Assembly: GCA_949293265.1 (NCBI GenBank)
Contig: CASFCK010000001.1
Coordinates: forward strand, 122,254 to 186,253
Origin: an uncultured bacterium
GTDB lineage: Bacteria > Bacillota_I > Bacilli_A > Acholeplasmatales > Anaeroplasmataceae
Direction of reading: 5' to 3'
DNA length: 64,000 nucleotides
The translations under genes and the position numbers were made by a program. Below are positions 27,198 through 36,723 of the stretch, in pieces. Below the pieces are notes generated by a model. The model saw nothing but the letters and a program-made list of their open reading frames with translations, was not told the origin of the DNA and made no database searches. Each line of letters begins with the position of its first letter. Position 1 is the first letter of the stretch.

Positions 27198-28178
27198 TTA
27201 TCTTGGCATTTCTCTAACTGACTTTGGTTGGCGTAATGTTGTTAATATGATAATTATAAACAAAATACCTTTAACCAAAGATACAGAACTATTTGGTACT
27301 CCAGCTATTGCCATTCCTGTTGATAACACTTTTAAAGTTATACACCCTACTATAGCTGAACTTAATCTGGTTTTTGAACCACCTTGAAGGCTCATTCCCC
27401 CTAAGATGATCGCAACCATAACATCCATTTCGTTACCAGAACCAATGTTTTTACCGACATTACCAGATCTAGCTAAAACAAATATACCAGCAACACCAAC
27501 ACATAATCCGGCAAACGCATAACAGATAAATTTAATTTTATTTACTTTTGTTCCACTTTGACTAGCAGAAAGCGGGTTATCTCCTATCGCCTTTGCCTGT
27601 CTACCTATTTTAGTATATGAAAATAATAAAATGGCTATTAATACAATAATTACACACGCTACAATTTGAATTATGACATTATTTTTGATTTCACTTAAAA
27701 CTTGATAATCAACAAGTCTAATTGTACCGTTATTTAATGAACAAACATACGTTATTATACCTCTAGCTATAAACATAATTGCCAAACTAGAAATAGTAGC
27801 CATAATTTTAAATTTAATTGATATAAAAATATTAAATAAATATAAAAGTAAGGAAACTATAATATTACATATAAGAGCTAATAATACTGATCCAGTACTA
27901 TTGATAATTAAAATACTTATTAAAGCATTTAGTCCACAAACAGCTCCACATGAAACATCAAAGCCACCATGGGCAAATATGAAAATTAAGCCTACTGCCA
28001 TAATTAATAATGGTGTAGTTTGGTAAACTAAATTTTTTAAATTATAAGTAGAAAATAAATCTCCACTAGTAACAATTGAGAAAATCAAAACTACTAAAAC
28101 TAAACAACCATATTGAATTAACAAGCTTTTATGTTTTTTAACAAAGGTTAACGTATTACTTATGAATTTGTTTTGCAT
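27198..28178 (-). CDS. Ribose-type sugar ABC transporter permease
   Basis: This 326-residue membrane protein is a second RbsC-type permease. It carries the family motifs FIFAHGGFDVSCGAVCGLNAL (the D-x-S-x-G pattern), ARSGNVGKNIGSGNEMDVMVAIILGGMSLQGG and about eight to ten membrane segments. It pairs with the permease at 25028-26050. The gene follows the ATPase after 9 bp in the same operon. Confidence 0.9.
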   Translation of the reverse strand: MQNKFISNTLTFVKKHKSLLIQYGCLVLVVLIFSIVTSGDLFSTYNLKNLVYQTTPLLIMAVGLIFIFAHGGFDVSCGAVCGLNALISILIINSTGSVLLALICNIIVSLLLYLFNIFISIKFKIMATISSLAIMFIARGIITYVCSLNNGTIRLVDYQVLSEIKNNVIIQIVACVIIVLIAILLFSYTKIGRQAKAIGDNPLSASQSGTKVNKIKFICYAFAGLCVGVAGIFVLARSGNVGKNIGSGNEMDVMVAIILGGMSLQGGSKTRLSSAIVGCITLKVLSTGMAIAGVPNSSVSLVKGILFIIIILTTLRQPKSVREMPR

Positions 28179-28187
28179 ACTTTCACC

Positions 28188-29768
28188 TTAAATCATATAT
28201 TCAATAATCATATTTTCTTTTAAATTTGGATCCCTTAAAAATTCCTTCTTAATTTCACCATTTTTCATTATTAATATTCGATCAGACATCCCAATTAATT
28301 CTGGCAATTCCTCCGAAACAATTAATATGCTATATCCTCGTTTTTTTAACGAATATAACAATTGATACATAGTAGTTTTAACACCAACATCTACACCTCG
28401 AGTCGGACTGTCAAAAACTAGTATTTTACTATTGTTACCTATCCATTTTGCAAACGAAACTTTTTGTTTATTACCACCTGATAATTCTTTAACTAATTGA
28501 TTCATCGAAGTAGCTTTAATTCTAAATTCATCAATTAACTCTTTAGCAAATTTCTTCTCTCTACGTGGAGATATTAAGCCAAATTTCGATAAATCATCTA
28601 AATTACTTAAAGCTAAATTATCTTTTATAGATGCAGGTAATATCAAAGTTTCCGTATCTCTATCTTTAGAAATATAGCCTATTCTCGCTCTTAGTGCATC
28701 AGCAATTGAAGAAATCTTTTGTTCTTTAATTTCTTCATTAGCTTCATATGGTTTTTTTCTTAGTTTTAGCCAATCCATCTTGATTCTTTCTTTAAATGTC
28801 ATAGTTGGATTACTATAGGCCAAAATTTCACCAGATTTTATCTTTTCCATCCCAAAGATAGCTTTTGCTAATTCATGCATTCCACAACCAGATAAGCCAC
28901 CAATTCCAAGTATTTCACCTTGATGGAGAGTTAAATTAACATTCTTTAAGACATCAGTTGTAAGATCTTTAACTGTTAAAGAAACCAAATCTAATGTCGA
29001 ATAGTCATAATCGCTACGGTAATAATTACCTTCAATCACTCGACCAACCATCGTGTTTTTTATTTCTGATTCATCAAAATCAACCTTATTAATTTCTTTT
29101 ATTAATTTACCATCTCTTAAAACCGCCAAATTATCACATATTCCCATTAGTTCTTCTAAATCATGGGAAATAAACAAAACAGCTTTATTCGCGTTTCGTA
29201 ATTGAATCATGATTTCATGTATTTTTTCACGACCATCTTGTGATAATGCAGTTGTTGTTTCATCGACGATAAATAAATCTGGATCATAAGCTAATGCTCT
29301 AGCTATTTCAACCATTTTTCTGGTTTCAAAAGTGTAAGTATTACAAGACTTTGTAACATCAATATTTAAGCCTATAGCCATGCATGCTTTTTTAGCTGCA
29401 TCATTTAACTGATTAGTGTTCAATATTCCTTTATGACAAAATCTTTTTTCATCACCTAAATAAATATTTTCTGCTACAGTTAAATTATCAATTGTACCCG
29501 TTTCTTGAACAATCATACAAATCTTTTTTTCTCTAGCTTCTAACGGACTACTAGGTTTAAAGCCTTGACCGTCTAAGATAATAGATCCTGATGTAATAGT
29601 ATGTATACCACTTATCATTGAACTAATGGTTGATTTACCTGAACCATTTTCACCAATCAAGCCTTTAATTTGACCACGATATATTTTTAGATTAACATTA
29701 TCAACAGCTACTAAATCACCAAATTTTTTAGTAATATTTTTAACTTCTAAAAATAATTCATCTGCCAT
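28188..29768 (-). CDS. Duplicated sugar ABC transporter ATPase (RbsA/MglA type)
   Basis: The 526-residue protein contains two fused ATPase domains. The first has Walker A GENGSGKST near residue 38, a degenerate signature region (TYTFETRKMVEIARALA) and Walker B IVDETTTAL. The second has GGLSGCGMHELAKA in place of a canonical Walker A, LSGGNKQK and Walker B LVFDSPTRGVD. Such asymmetric halves are normal for RbsA-type proteins. It energises the importer formed by the next three genes, and is the promoter-proximal gene of the operon, divergent from the AraC-GH39 regulator. Confidence 0.92.
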   Translation of the reverse strand: MADELFLEVKNITKKFGDLVAVDNVNLKIYRGQIKGLIGENGSGKSTISSMISGIHTITSGSIILDGQGFKPSSPLEAREKKICMIVQETGTIDNLTVAENIYLGDEKRFCHKGILNTNQLNDAAKKACMAIGLNIDVTKSCNTYTFETRKMVEIARALAYDPDLFIVDETTTALSQDGREKIHEIMIQLRNANKAVLFISHDLEELMGICDNLAVLRDGKLIKEINKVDFDESEIKNTMVGRVIEGNYYRSDYDYSTLDLVSLTVKDLTTDVLKNVNLTLHQGEILGIGGLSGCGMHELAKAIFGMEKIKSGEILAYSNPTMTFKERIKMDWLKLRKKPYEANEEIKEQKISSIADALRARIGYISKDRDTETLILPASIKDNLALSNLDDLSKFGLISPRREKKFAKELIDEFRIKATSMNQLVKELSGGNKQKVSFAKWIGNNSKILVFDSPTRGVDVGVKTTMYQLLYSLKKRGYSILIVSEELPELIGMSDRILIMKNGEIKKEFLRDPNLKENMIIEYMI

Positions 29769-29815
29769 TTATTCTACTCCTTTCTAAATATTATCCTTAC
29801 TTCTAATGACAACTT

Positions 29816-29821
29816 ATTATA
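29816..29821 (-). promoter_or_regulatory. -10 box of the sugar-importer operon
   Basis: TATAAT on the minus strand, about 50 bp upstream of the ATPase start. The -35 region (about 29838-29845) is poor, which fits an activator-dependent promoter, and the palindrome AAAACGTTTT lies in the spacer. Confidence 0.55.
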
Positions 29822-29826
29822 TGCTA

Positions 29827-29840
29827 TAAAAACGTTTTCT
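29827..29840. promoter_or_regulatory. LacI/CcpA-type operator-like palindrome in the importer promoter
   Basis: TAAAAACGTTTTCT (12 of 14 cre positions on either strand) sits directly upstream of the -10 box. It shares the core AAACGTTTT with sites at 17155, 36634 and 43416. Confidence 0.5.
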
Positions 29841-29987
29841 TGTATGTTTTAATATCGCTTTCATAATACAATTTTTAATGTATGAAACATTGTTACATAT
29901 TTTATTAGATTTTTTTGTATATTAATGTCAAAATTATGCTATAATTATAAGGGATAAAGGTTATATTTTTACATATGGAGGAATTTT

Positions 29988-32477
29988 ATGAATTTCAACA
30001 CTCAGCACGAAGTTATTAACTTTAATGATTATTTACCTTTTAATATGTTTGTTTCAACTATCAATGATATCAATAGGCATTGGCATCAATCATTAGAAAT
30101 AGTAATTGTTTTAGATGGTACTCTTATAACAAAAACAAATTTTAAAACTTCTACTTTACATAAAGGTGACATCATTTTGTTTAATGTTAATGAACTACAT
30201 GAATTAGAAGGAACTCATACTAGTATCTTAACATTACAAATAAAATTAAGTTTATTTAAAAATCTACCTAAGGAATTTATAACTACTAAATACGATCTAA
30301 ATTCAACAGATAATAACGTTAACAAAAATTATAGTTATATTAAAAAATTAATAGCTCAAATGATTTCTAATAATATTTCTAATCAAAAATATATAAATAT
30401 TATTAACGAATCATTACTATTGCATTTAATTTATGAACTGTATGCTAATTTTCACATTGCTAGTAGTTCTAATCTTGCCTATGAAGATTACGACAAATTA
30501 AACAATTTATTAAATTTAATCAATAATGAATATAAAAATGATTTGACTTTACCTTATCTTGCATCAAAAGTCTATTTATCTGAACAATATTTATCTCGTC
30601 TTTTTCGTAAAAATATGGGCTTAACTATTACTGATTACATAAAGGAAGTTAGGCTTAGATTTGCAGGTGAAGACTTACTAAATTTAAATTTAACTCTACA
30701 AGAAGTAGCCAGCAACAATGGTTTTCCTAATGCAAGAGCTTTTACTACTGCTTTTAAAGAAAAATATAATGTTATACCAAGTATATGGCGGAAGGAACAG
30801 TTATCACGTGAACAAAAAATTAATCTTACTAGTAAAAATGTTAAATTTAACTATTTAGAAACATCGCCTGATTTTTTGCAAGATAATTTAAATAAATTTA
30901 TTCTAGAAAATTCTGATAATCAAGTTCAAAATTTTTCTAAAATTATACCTACTAATACCTTGAATGTTGATATAGACACTAATCATGAGACACCATTTAT
31001 TAAAACATTTAAAAAGTTTATTGGTGTTAGTCGAGCCTATGATATCTTGCGAACTGATATTAAGGATGCATTAATTGATGTTCAGAAAACTATTGGCTTT
31101 GAATATATTAAAATGCATGGCATTTTAGATGATGATATGATGATTTATAACGAAGATAGTAATGGTCAAACTTATTATAATTTCATCTATTTAGATAAAG
31201 TTTTTGATTTTATATTAAGCATTAATTTAAAGCCATTAGTACAATTTTCTTTTATGCCAAGCTTATTAGCAAGTGAAGCTAGAAAGTGTATTTTCCGTGG
31301 CAAAACTAATGTTTCTTTTCCTAATTCCATTCGGAAATGGAATCATTTAATAGAAGCTGTATTAAAACACCTTATAGAGCGTTATGGTGAAAAAACATTG
31401 GGTAATTGGCTATTTACTCTTTGGAATGAACCATCAAATCCTAATACTTTATTTGGGATGGATGATGATAAATTTAAATTTTTATATAAAAACACTTATG
31501 AGACTATAAGAAAAGTTTTCCCAAAGGCTAAAATAGGTGGTCCAGCTGCCTTTACGGCTTATAAAAAAGATTTAGAATGGCTAACTATGTTTTTAAATTT
31601 CACATGGCAAGTTCACATGCCATTAGACTTTATTTTAATTCATTATTATGACATTGAATTATCAACAGACTTTTTTAATTCCCCTAATTATAAACCTAAT
31701 TCTTTATGGTTAGTTAAAGATAGCGATAGTTTTAATAAAACTCTAAAAAGAATTCATAATACTTTAAAGGAAACTAGTTATAACTATGTTCCTTTATATA
31801 TAACTGAATGGAGTTTTACTACTAGTCATCGAGATTTATTATCAGACACTGCTTTTAAAAGTGCATACATTGTCAAAAATATAATTGATAGTTTTAATAA
31901 TTATACAGGATTAGGATATTGGCTTTTGCATGATTTAAACGAAGAACAGACCCTTCCTAATAGTCTGTTTCACGGTGGATTAGGTATGTACACCCTTAAT
32001 GGATTAAAAAAATCTGCTTATTATGCTTATTATTTGTTAAATATGCTAGGAGATAAATTTATTTGTAAAGGTGAAAAATTTTTGGTTACAAAAAAGGATG
32101 ATAATTATATTATCATTGTTCATAATTATTCACATTATTCAAATGCCTATGCAAAAAATATTGGTGTGAATATGTCATATGATAATCGTTACGAGGTTTT
32201 CCCAAATAAGGAAAAATTAAATCTATGTTTTACCTTTGGATCATTAGGTGGTAAATATTTAATTAAAAAATATACTTATTCCCAAAAAGAAAATCTCTAT
32301 GATAACTATATATCAGCTAATGGTGATATACCATTAGATAGCGAAATGATAGATTATTTAAACTGTAAGTGTCGTCCTACAATTACAAGTTACATCGTAA
32401 ATCAAAAAAAATTAATCATTGAGTCTGAATTAGAACCATTAGCAATTGAATTGATTATAGCTAGTCCCTTAAAATAA
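29988..32477 (+). CDS. AraC-family regulator fused to a GH39-like glycosidase domain
   Basis: The 829-residue protein has an N-terminal cupin-like sensor (HWHQSLEIVIVLDG near residue 31, HKGDIILFNVNELHEL), two AraC helix-turn-helix motifs at about residues 185-270 (LTLPYLASKVYLSEQYLSRLFRK and LQEVASNNGFPNARAFTTAFKEKY), and from about residue 340 a GH39-type barrel. The barrel keeps both catalytic acids: Glu481 in TLWNEPSNP (acid/base) and Glu607 in LYITEWSF (nucleophile). Such AraC-GH39 fusions exist in Bacillota. It is divergent from the importer, GH3 and esterase operon and probably activates it; the barrel would sense or cleave a xyloside-like ligand. GGAGG precedes the ATG. Confidence 0.93.
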   Translation: MNFNTQHEVINFNDYLPFNMFVSTINDINRHWHQSLEIVIVLDGTLITKTNFKTSTLHKGDIILFNVNELHELEGTHTSILTLQIKLSLFKNLPKEFITTKYDLNSTDNNVNKNYSYIKKLIAQMISNNISNQKYINIINESLLLHLIYELYANFHIASSSNLAYEDYDKLNNLLNLINNEYKNDLTLPYLASKVYLSEQYLSRLFRKNMGLTITDYIKEVRLRFAGEDLLNLNLTLQEVASNNGFPNARAFTTAFKEKYNVIPSIWRKEQLSREQKINLTSKNVKFNYLETSPDFLQDNLNKFILENSDNQVQNFSKIIPTNTLNVDIDTNHETPFIKTFKKFIGVSRAYDILRTDIKDALIDVQKTIGFEYIKMHGILDDDMMIYNEDSNGQTYYNFIYLDKVFDFILSINLKPLVQFSFMPSLLASEARKCIFRGKTNVSFPNSIRKWNHLIEAVLKHLIERYGEKTLGNWLFTLWNEPSNPNTLFGMDDDKFKFLYKNTYETIRKVFPKAKIGGPAAFTAYKKDLEWLTMFLNFTWQVHMPLDFILIHYYDIELSTDFFNSPNYKPNSLWLVKDSDSFNKTLKRIHNTLKETSYNYVPLYITEWSFTTSHRDLLSDTAFKSAYIVKNIIDSFNNYTGLGYWLLHDLNEEQTLPNSLFHGGLGMYTLNGLKKSAYYAYYLLNMLGDKFICKGEKFLVTKKDDNYIIIVHNYSHYSNAYAKNIGVNMSYDNRYEVFPNKEKLNLCFTFGSLGGKYLIKKYTYSQKENLYDNYISANGDIPLDSEMIDYLNCKCRPTITSYIVNQKKLIIESELEPLAIELIIASPLK

Positions 32478-32520
32478 AAATAAGAGCTAAAAATGTATTT
32501 TCTTTTTAGCTCTTATTTTT
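32476..32520. terminator. Bidirectional terminator between the AraC-GH39 gene and potD
   Basis: AAAAATAAGAGCTAAAAA (32476-32493) pairs perfectly with TTTTTAGCTCTTATTTTT (32503-32520) around a 9-nt loop. It serves the plus-strand regulator and the convergent minus-strand pot operon. Confidence 0.9.
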
Positions 32521-33672
32521 TTAAACTTTGGCATTATTATATATGTTTGTTAATTCGTTCAAATAATCTCTTGAAATATTAGCTAATATCACGCCTTTAT
32601 AACCCTTATTAGGTAAAATTGGGTAATATGTTTTTACAGCATAGGCAAAATTTGTTAACCAAATATTATCTGGATTACTAGAGTCACTTTTATAATTTAT
32701 TATCATATCATAGGTTTCTTGTAATGGAGTACAATAACCTACTACACTTGCGTTTAAATAGGCATTTTGAGAATCTAGTAGAAAATCTATAAATTTATAT
32801 GCCAAGTCTAAATGACGGGCTTTTTTCGTAATTACTAAATTATCCATAAAGGCAATTGTATTATCTGGTATTAAAATATCAAAATCTAGACTTGAAATGT
32901 CAGTTGAATACTCTAATTCTGTATATAACATATCAAGGAAATCACCAGTCCACATAAATGCTAAATCGAGATTTCCTGCCGCAACACTTTTCTTTAATGT
33001 ATCAGTACCCCACATGTCAAAGTAAGTGTTTTCTAAAGTGTTTCTAAAAGCATCTAAATTAACATTAGATTCTAAATTAATATCTAAGTTATTATAGAAC
33101 ATAGTAGCTGTATAAGCATAACGTGGTGTTTCATACATTCCAATTTGCGTATCTTGAGGTAATATTTTACGATCAAATAGTAGTGACCATGGTCTTTTAT
33201 CTTTATATTCATCTATAACATTTAATAAATCATTATTAGATTTATTATACATAATACCCCATGTGCCCCAAAAATAGGGAACAAAATAATTAGTTAAACC
33301 AGGTTTTCTAGCTTCTAAATCATCTAATATACCTTGAACTCCTGGCAAGAATTTATTATAGCTATAATTAGATAAACGCGAAAAATCTAATTCGGCTAGT
33401 AAATCATTTTCGACCATTTTTTCAACCATGTAATCACTAGGTACAACGATATCAAAAACGGTAGTTCCTGATTTTACTTTTGAATAAAATAATTCGTTAG
33501 AATCAGCTAGAGAAATTATTACATCACAATTATATTCTTCTTCAAATTTAGTTACAACTTCATCATTAATATATTCTCCCCAGTTTAATATTAACAATCT
33601 TTCTCTTTGACTACAACTAGATAAAATTAATATTATCATAGAAAGAAAAAATAAATTAATACTTCTTTTCAT
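32521..33672 (-). CDS. potD: Spermidine/putrescine-binding lipoprotein PotD
   Basis: This 383-residue protein has a signal and lipobox LSSC (Cys20), then the PotD/PotF opening LLILNWGEYINDEVVTKFEEEYNC, and later PSDYMVEKMVENDLL and WGTWGIMYNKS. It binds polyamines outside the cell and delivers them to PotBC. The start overlaps the potC stop by 17 bp. It is the last gene of the pot operon, with the terminator immediately after the stop. Confidence 0.93.
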   Translation of the reverse strand: MKRSINLFFLSMIILILSSCSQRERLLILNWGEYINDEVVTKFEEEYNCDVIISLADSNELFYSKVKSGTTVFDIVVPSDYMVEKMVENDLLAELDFSRLSNYSYNKFLPGVQGILDDLEARKPGLTNYFVPYFWGTWGIMYNKSNNDLLNVIDEYKDKRPWSLLFDRKILPQDTQIGMYETPRYAYTATMFYNNLDINLESNVNLDAFRNTLENTYFDMWGTDTLKKSVAAGNLDLAFMWTGDFLDMLYTELEYSTDISSLDFDILIPDNTIAFMDNLVITKKARHLDLAYKFIDFLLDSQNAYLNASVVGYCTPLQETYDMIINYKSDSSNPDNIWLTNFAYAVKTYYPILPNKGYKGVILANISRDYLNELTNIYNNAKV

Positions 33673-34519
33673 GTCTTTTCCTGCCTTTAAACCTAAAGGT
33701 ATATATTAAAACCAAGATTATAGAAACAACAGTTAATAATGTTGAAAAAGCATAAACACCAGGGAATAAACTTCTTCTTCCAATTGATGAATAAATCCAA
33801 ATAGACATATTATCAAAACCATTACCTGTCGTAAAATAACTTATCGCAAAGTCTTCAAAAGAAACTGTAAATGCTAAAACTAAGCCGCTAAAAATACCAC
33901 TTTTAACGCTTGGTATAATAACTTTACGAACTGCTTTAAGGGGTTTAATTCCTAAATCCGTAGCCGCATCCATCAAGTTAGGATCCATCTCTTTTAACTT
34001 AGGCATAACACTTAAAATAATGTATGGTAATGTGAAAAATATATGGGCTAATAACAAGGTTGGAAAGCCAAAAAAATAAGGGAAAATTGGCAAAAGTAAG
34101 CTAAATAATAACATTAAGGTAACACCGGTTACGATGTCAGCGTTAAGCAAAGGAATATTGTTTAAAAGTAATAACTTTTGTCTTTTTTTCTTAGGCAAAT
34201 AAAAGATACCAACTGCAATTAATGTTCCTAAAACGGCTGATATTAAGGTAGCACTGATGCTAATAATAAATGTGTTCTTAATAGCATCAGTCAAAAGCCG
34301 ATTAGAAAACATTTCCATATACCAATTAAAAGTAAAACCACCGAATTCGGTTGTACTTCTGCTTGAATTAAATGATTGTAATGCTATAACAATTATTGAA
34401 GCATATAACATAAATACTGTAAAAATTATAGCTATAATTTTAAAAATCTTCCATAAGATTTTACGTAGTGTATGTTTCTTATAGCCATAATCTTCAAGAC
34501 GGGCAACTTCATAGATCAT
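33656..34519 (-). CDS. potC: Spermidine/putrescine ABC transporter permease PotC
   Basis: A 287-residue membrane protein with six hydrophobic segments and the EAA loop MDAATDLGIKPLKAVRKVIIP (about residues 181-201; D-A-A-x3-G). Its start overlaps the potB stop by 4 bp (ATGA). A Lys/Arg/His-rich tail (RFKGRKRHEKK) ends the protein on the cytoplasmic side. It completes the PotABCD importer with its neighbours. Confidence 0.92.
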   Translation of the reverse strand: MIYEVARLEDYGYKKHTLRKILWKIFKIIAIIFTVFMLYASIIVIALQSFNSSRSTTEFGGFTFNWYMEMFSNRLLTDAIKNTFIISISATLISAVLGTLIAVGIFYLPKKKRQKLLLLNNIPLLNADIVTGVTLMLLFSLLLPIFPYFFGFPTLLLAHIFFTLPYIILSVMPKLKEMDPNLMDAATDLGIKPLKAVRKVIIPSVKSGIFSGLVLAFTVSFEDFAISYFTTGNGFDNMSIWIYSSIGRRSLFPGVYAFSTLLTVVSIILVLIYTFRFKGRKRHEKKY

Positions 34520-35382
34520 AATAGAGTTTCACCCTCCTTATCAAATTTATTTATAAGTAGGATTGAACCTAAAATTAAAATTAAAACTAGAACTGCTAGA
34601 ACTGAGCCTATATTATAATTCATATTTGAAAAATTTTGTTCAATTATGTTACCAATTAAGATAACATTACCGGCACCTAGAACTTTAGGAACAGCAAATC
34701 CAGAAAAACATGGTAAGAAGACCATTATTGAACCAGATACTAAGCCTTTAAGCGATAAAGGGAAAATAACTTTCCAAAATTTCTTTGTTTCAGTCATGCC
34801 TAAATCTAAGGCTGCTTCTTCCAAACTTGGGTCTATTTTTTCTAAGGCGTTGTAGATTGGCAATATAACAAATGGCAAATATGTGAAAACTAAGCCTACT
34901 AAAATGGCCGTATCAGTTCCTAATATATCGAATCCTTCAATACCAAGTAAATTAGTTATAATATTATGTGGTTGCATCAAGTAAGATAATGCTTCTATTC
35001 TTAATAAAATGTTAGTCCACATTGGTAAAATTAATAATAATAATATTCCACCTTTATGTTTTAATTTGGATTTATATAAACTATAAGCAATAATATAGCC
35101 AAAAAATAAACAAATTAAGGTAGTTAAAAAGCTAAATTTAAAGCTGTTATATAAAGCTACTAATACACTTTGTTCAGATAGAATTAAGAAATTTTCAAAA
35201 GTAAAACTTGCTTCATCTAAACTAATACCTTCAGTGTCAATAAACATTAATGCGATCATTATTAACATAGGTAATAGTGCTAATATATATAACCAAACTT
35301 TATAAGGTGTAGATAAATGTTCTAGCTTATATGGTGATGGTAATTCATCAATTTTACTTAATAACTTACGATCTTTTTGCAT
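34516..35382 (-). CDS. potB: Spermidine/putrescine ABC transporter permease PotB
   Basis: A 288-residue permease with six hydrophobic segments and EAA loop LEEAALDLGMTETKKFWKVIFP (L-E-E-A-A-x3-G). I choose the ATG at 35380-35382, which has GAAGG upstream and gives MQKDRKLL; an ATG eight codons upstream (35406) is a possible alternative with a poorer ribosome binding site. Either start overlaps the end of potA, indicating coupling. It pairs with PotC. Confidence 0.9.
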   Translation of the reverse strand: MQKDRKLLSKIDELPSPYKLEHLSTPYKVWLYILALLPMLIMIALMFIDTEGISLDEASFTFENFLILSEQSVLVALYNSFKFSFLTTLICLFFGYIIAYSLYKSKLKHKGGILLLLILPMWTNILLRIEALSYLMQPHNIITNLLGIEGFDILGTDTAILVGLVFTYLPFVILPIYNALEKIDPSLEEAALDLGMTETKKFWKVIFPLSLKGLVSGSIMVFLPCFSGFAVPKVLGAGNVILIGNIIEQNFSNMNYNIGSVLAVLVLILILGSILLINKFDKEGETLL

Positions 35383-36527
35383 GTTCCATCTACCTTCATT
35401 AAACATATTTCATAAGGATCTACACTAAGACCAATTTTTTCGCCTACTTTTACATCTTCATAAGTATGAACTACAAATTCGATGTTATTTATATCAACAC
35501 AAAGCTCATAATGAACACCTTTAAAAATCGAAGACGTTACTTCACCTATTAATTTAGCTTTATCTAAGCTTACAACATCAAAATCTTCTGGTCTTATAAC
35601 TACATCTACTTCTTCATTAGGTGCAAATTCATAACCTACACAAGCAAAATCTACATCCATAAAACGAACTACATTTTTGCGTAAATATATTCCTTTTATT
35701 ATATTAGATTCACCAATAAATTTAGCTACAAATCTATTTTCAGGCTCATTATATATATCTTTAGGACTTCCTAATTGTTGGATTAAACCACCATTCATAA
35801 CAACTATTCTATCACTCATTGTCATGGCTTCTTCTTGGTCGTGGGTAACGTAGATAAAAGTGATACCTAAATCACGTTGCATTTCTTTAAGCTCATATTG
35901 CATATTTTGTCTTAATTTTAAATCTAATGCAGCTAATGGTTCATCTAACAATAAAATTTTAGGCTTTAAAACTATAGCTCTAGCTATAGCTATTCTTTGC
36001 ATTTGTCCACCAGACATTTGATTAATATTTCTATTCTCAAAACCAGTTAAATTGACTTGTTCTAAGGCATGTAAAACTGAATTGGAAATCAATTTATTTA
36101 AATATTTTCTTATTTTAAAATAACTTACTTTTTTTAATTTTGGATTTTCTTTTTTTATATCAGCAATTATTTTATCTTTGCCACCATAAAAATTTAAAAT
36201 AAATTTATATCCTCTGTTTTTTATTCCAAAAGCAATATTTTGAAATACATTTAAATGGGGAAATAAAGCATAACGTTGAAAGACTGTGTTAATAGGTCTA
36301 GCATAGCTTGGTAATTCATTCATAATTTTATTATCTACTATAATTTTACCACTATCTGGTTTTTCAAACCCAGCTAGCATTCTTAATGTTGTAGTTTTCC
36401 CACAACCTGATGGTCCTAATAAAGTTAAAAATTCATTTTTATAGATCGTTAAATTAATTTTGTTAACAACTTTAACATCGCCGTAAGATTTCTCTAAATC
36501 TTGTAATTCAATTAGCGGTTCAGACAC
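35358..36527 (-). CDS. potA: Spermidine/putrescine ABC transporter ATPase PotA with an internal insertion
   Basis: The 389-residue ATPase has Walker A GPSGCGKTT near residue 38, Q-loop VFQRYALFPH, signature MSGGQMQR at 171-178, Walker B LLLDEPLAALD and VTHDQEEAMTMSD. Compared with ordinary PotA it has about 40 extra Lys-rich residues (about 107-148) between the Q-loop and the signature, in the helical subdomain. The C-terminal TOBE region (VVIRPEDFDVV) is present. It starts with GTG at 36525-36527 behind AGGGG. First gene of potABCD. Confidence 0.93.
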   Translation of the reverse strand: MSEPLIELQDLEKSYGDVKVVNKINLTIYKNEFLTLLGPSGCGKTTTLRMLAGFEKPDSGKIIVDNKIMNELPSYARPINTVFQRYALFPHLNVFQNIAFGIKNRGYKFILNFYGGKDKIIADIKKENPKLKKVSYFKIRKYLNKLISNSVLHALEQVNLTGFENRNINQMSGGQMQRIAIARAIVLKPKILLLDEPLAALDLKLRQNMQYELKEMQRDLGITFIYVTHDQEEAMTMSDRIVVMNGGLIQQLGSPKDIYNEPENRFVAKFIGESNIIKGIYLRKNVVRFMDVDFACVGYEFAPNEEVDVVIRPEDFDVVSLDKAKLIGEVTSSIFKGVHYELCVDINNIEFVVHTYEDVKVGEKIGLSVDPYEICLMKVDGTCKKIVSY

Positions 36528-36579
36528 CTATATACCCCTGTTCATCTAAGATGATCCTTTCTTTAAAAATTCAATGTAA

Positions 36580-36607
36580 ATTATACTTTTTTTGCGACAT
36601 ATTACAA
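36580..36607 (-). promoter_or_regulatory. Promoter of potABCD
   Basis: -35 TTGTAA (36602-36607), 16-bp spacer and -10 TATAAT (36580-36585) on the minus strand, with the potA GTG about 50 bp downstream. Confidence 0.75.
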
Positions 36608-36633
36608 TAGATATTTTAAATTTTATTTCTTTG

Positions 36634-36647
36634 TGTAAACGTTTTCT
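36634..36647. promoter_or_regulatory. cre-like palindrome upstream of the pot promoter
   Basis: TGTAAACGTTTTCT matches 13 of 14 cre positions (both strands score equally). It lies about 27 bp upstream of the -35 box, a position where CcpA usually activates rather than represses. Confidence 0.55.
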
Positions 36648-36662
36648 CAAATATACAAAAAA

Positions 36663-36700
36663 AATACAATTTTCCTAAGTATTCTCGGGAAAATTGTATT
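36663..36700 (-). terminator. Terminator of the kdu/kdg operon
   Basis: AATACAATTTTCC (36663-36675) pairs with GGAAAATTGTATT (36688-36700), 13 bp, followed on the minus strand by TTTTTTTTG. It closes the operon after kduD. Confidence 0.9.
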
Positions 36701-36723
36701 TAGTACAATGTTAAAATTTGCTA

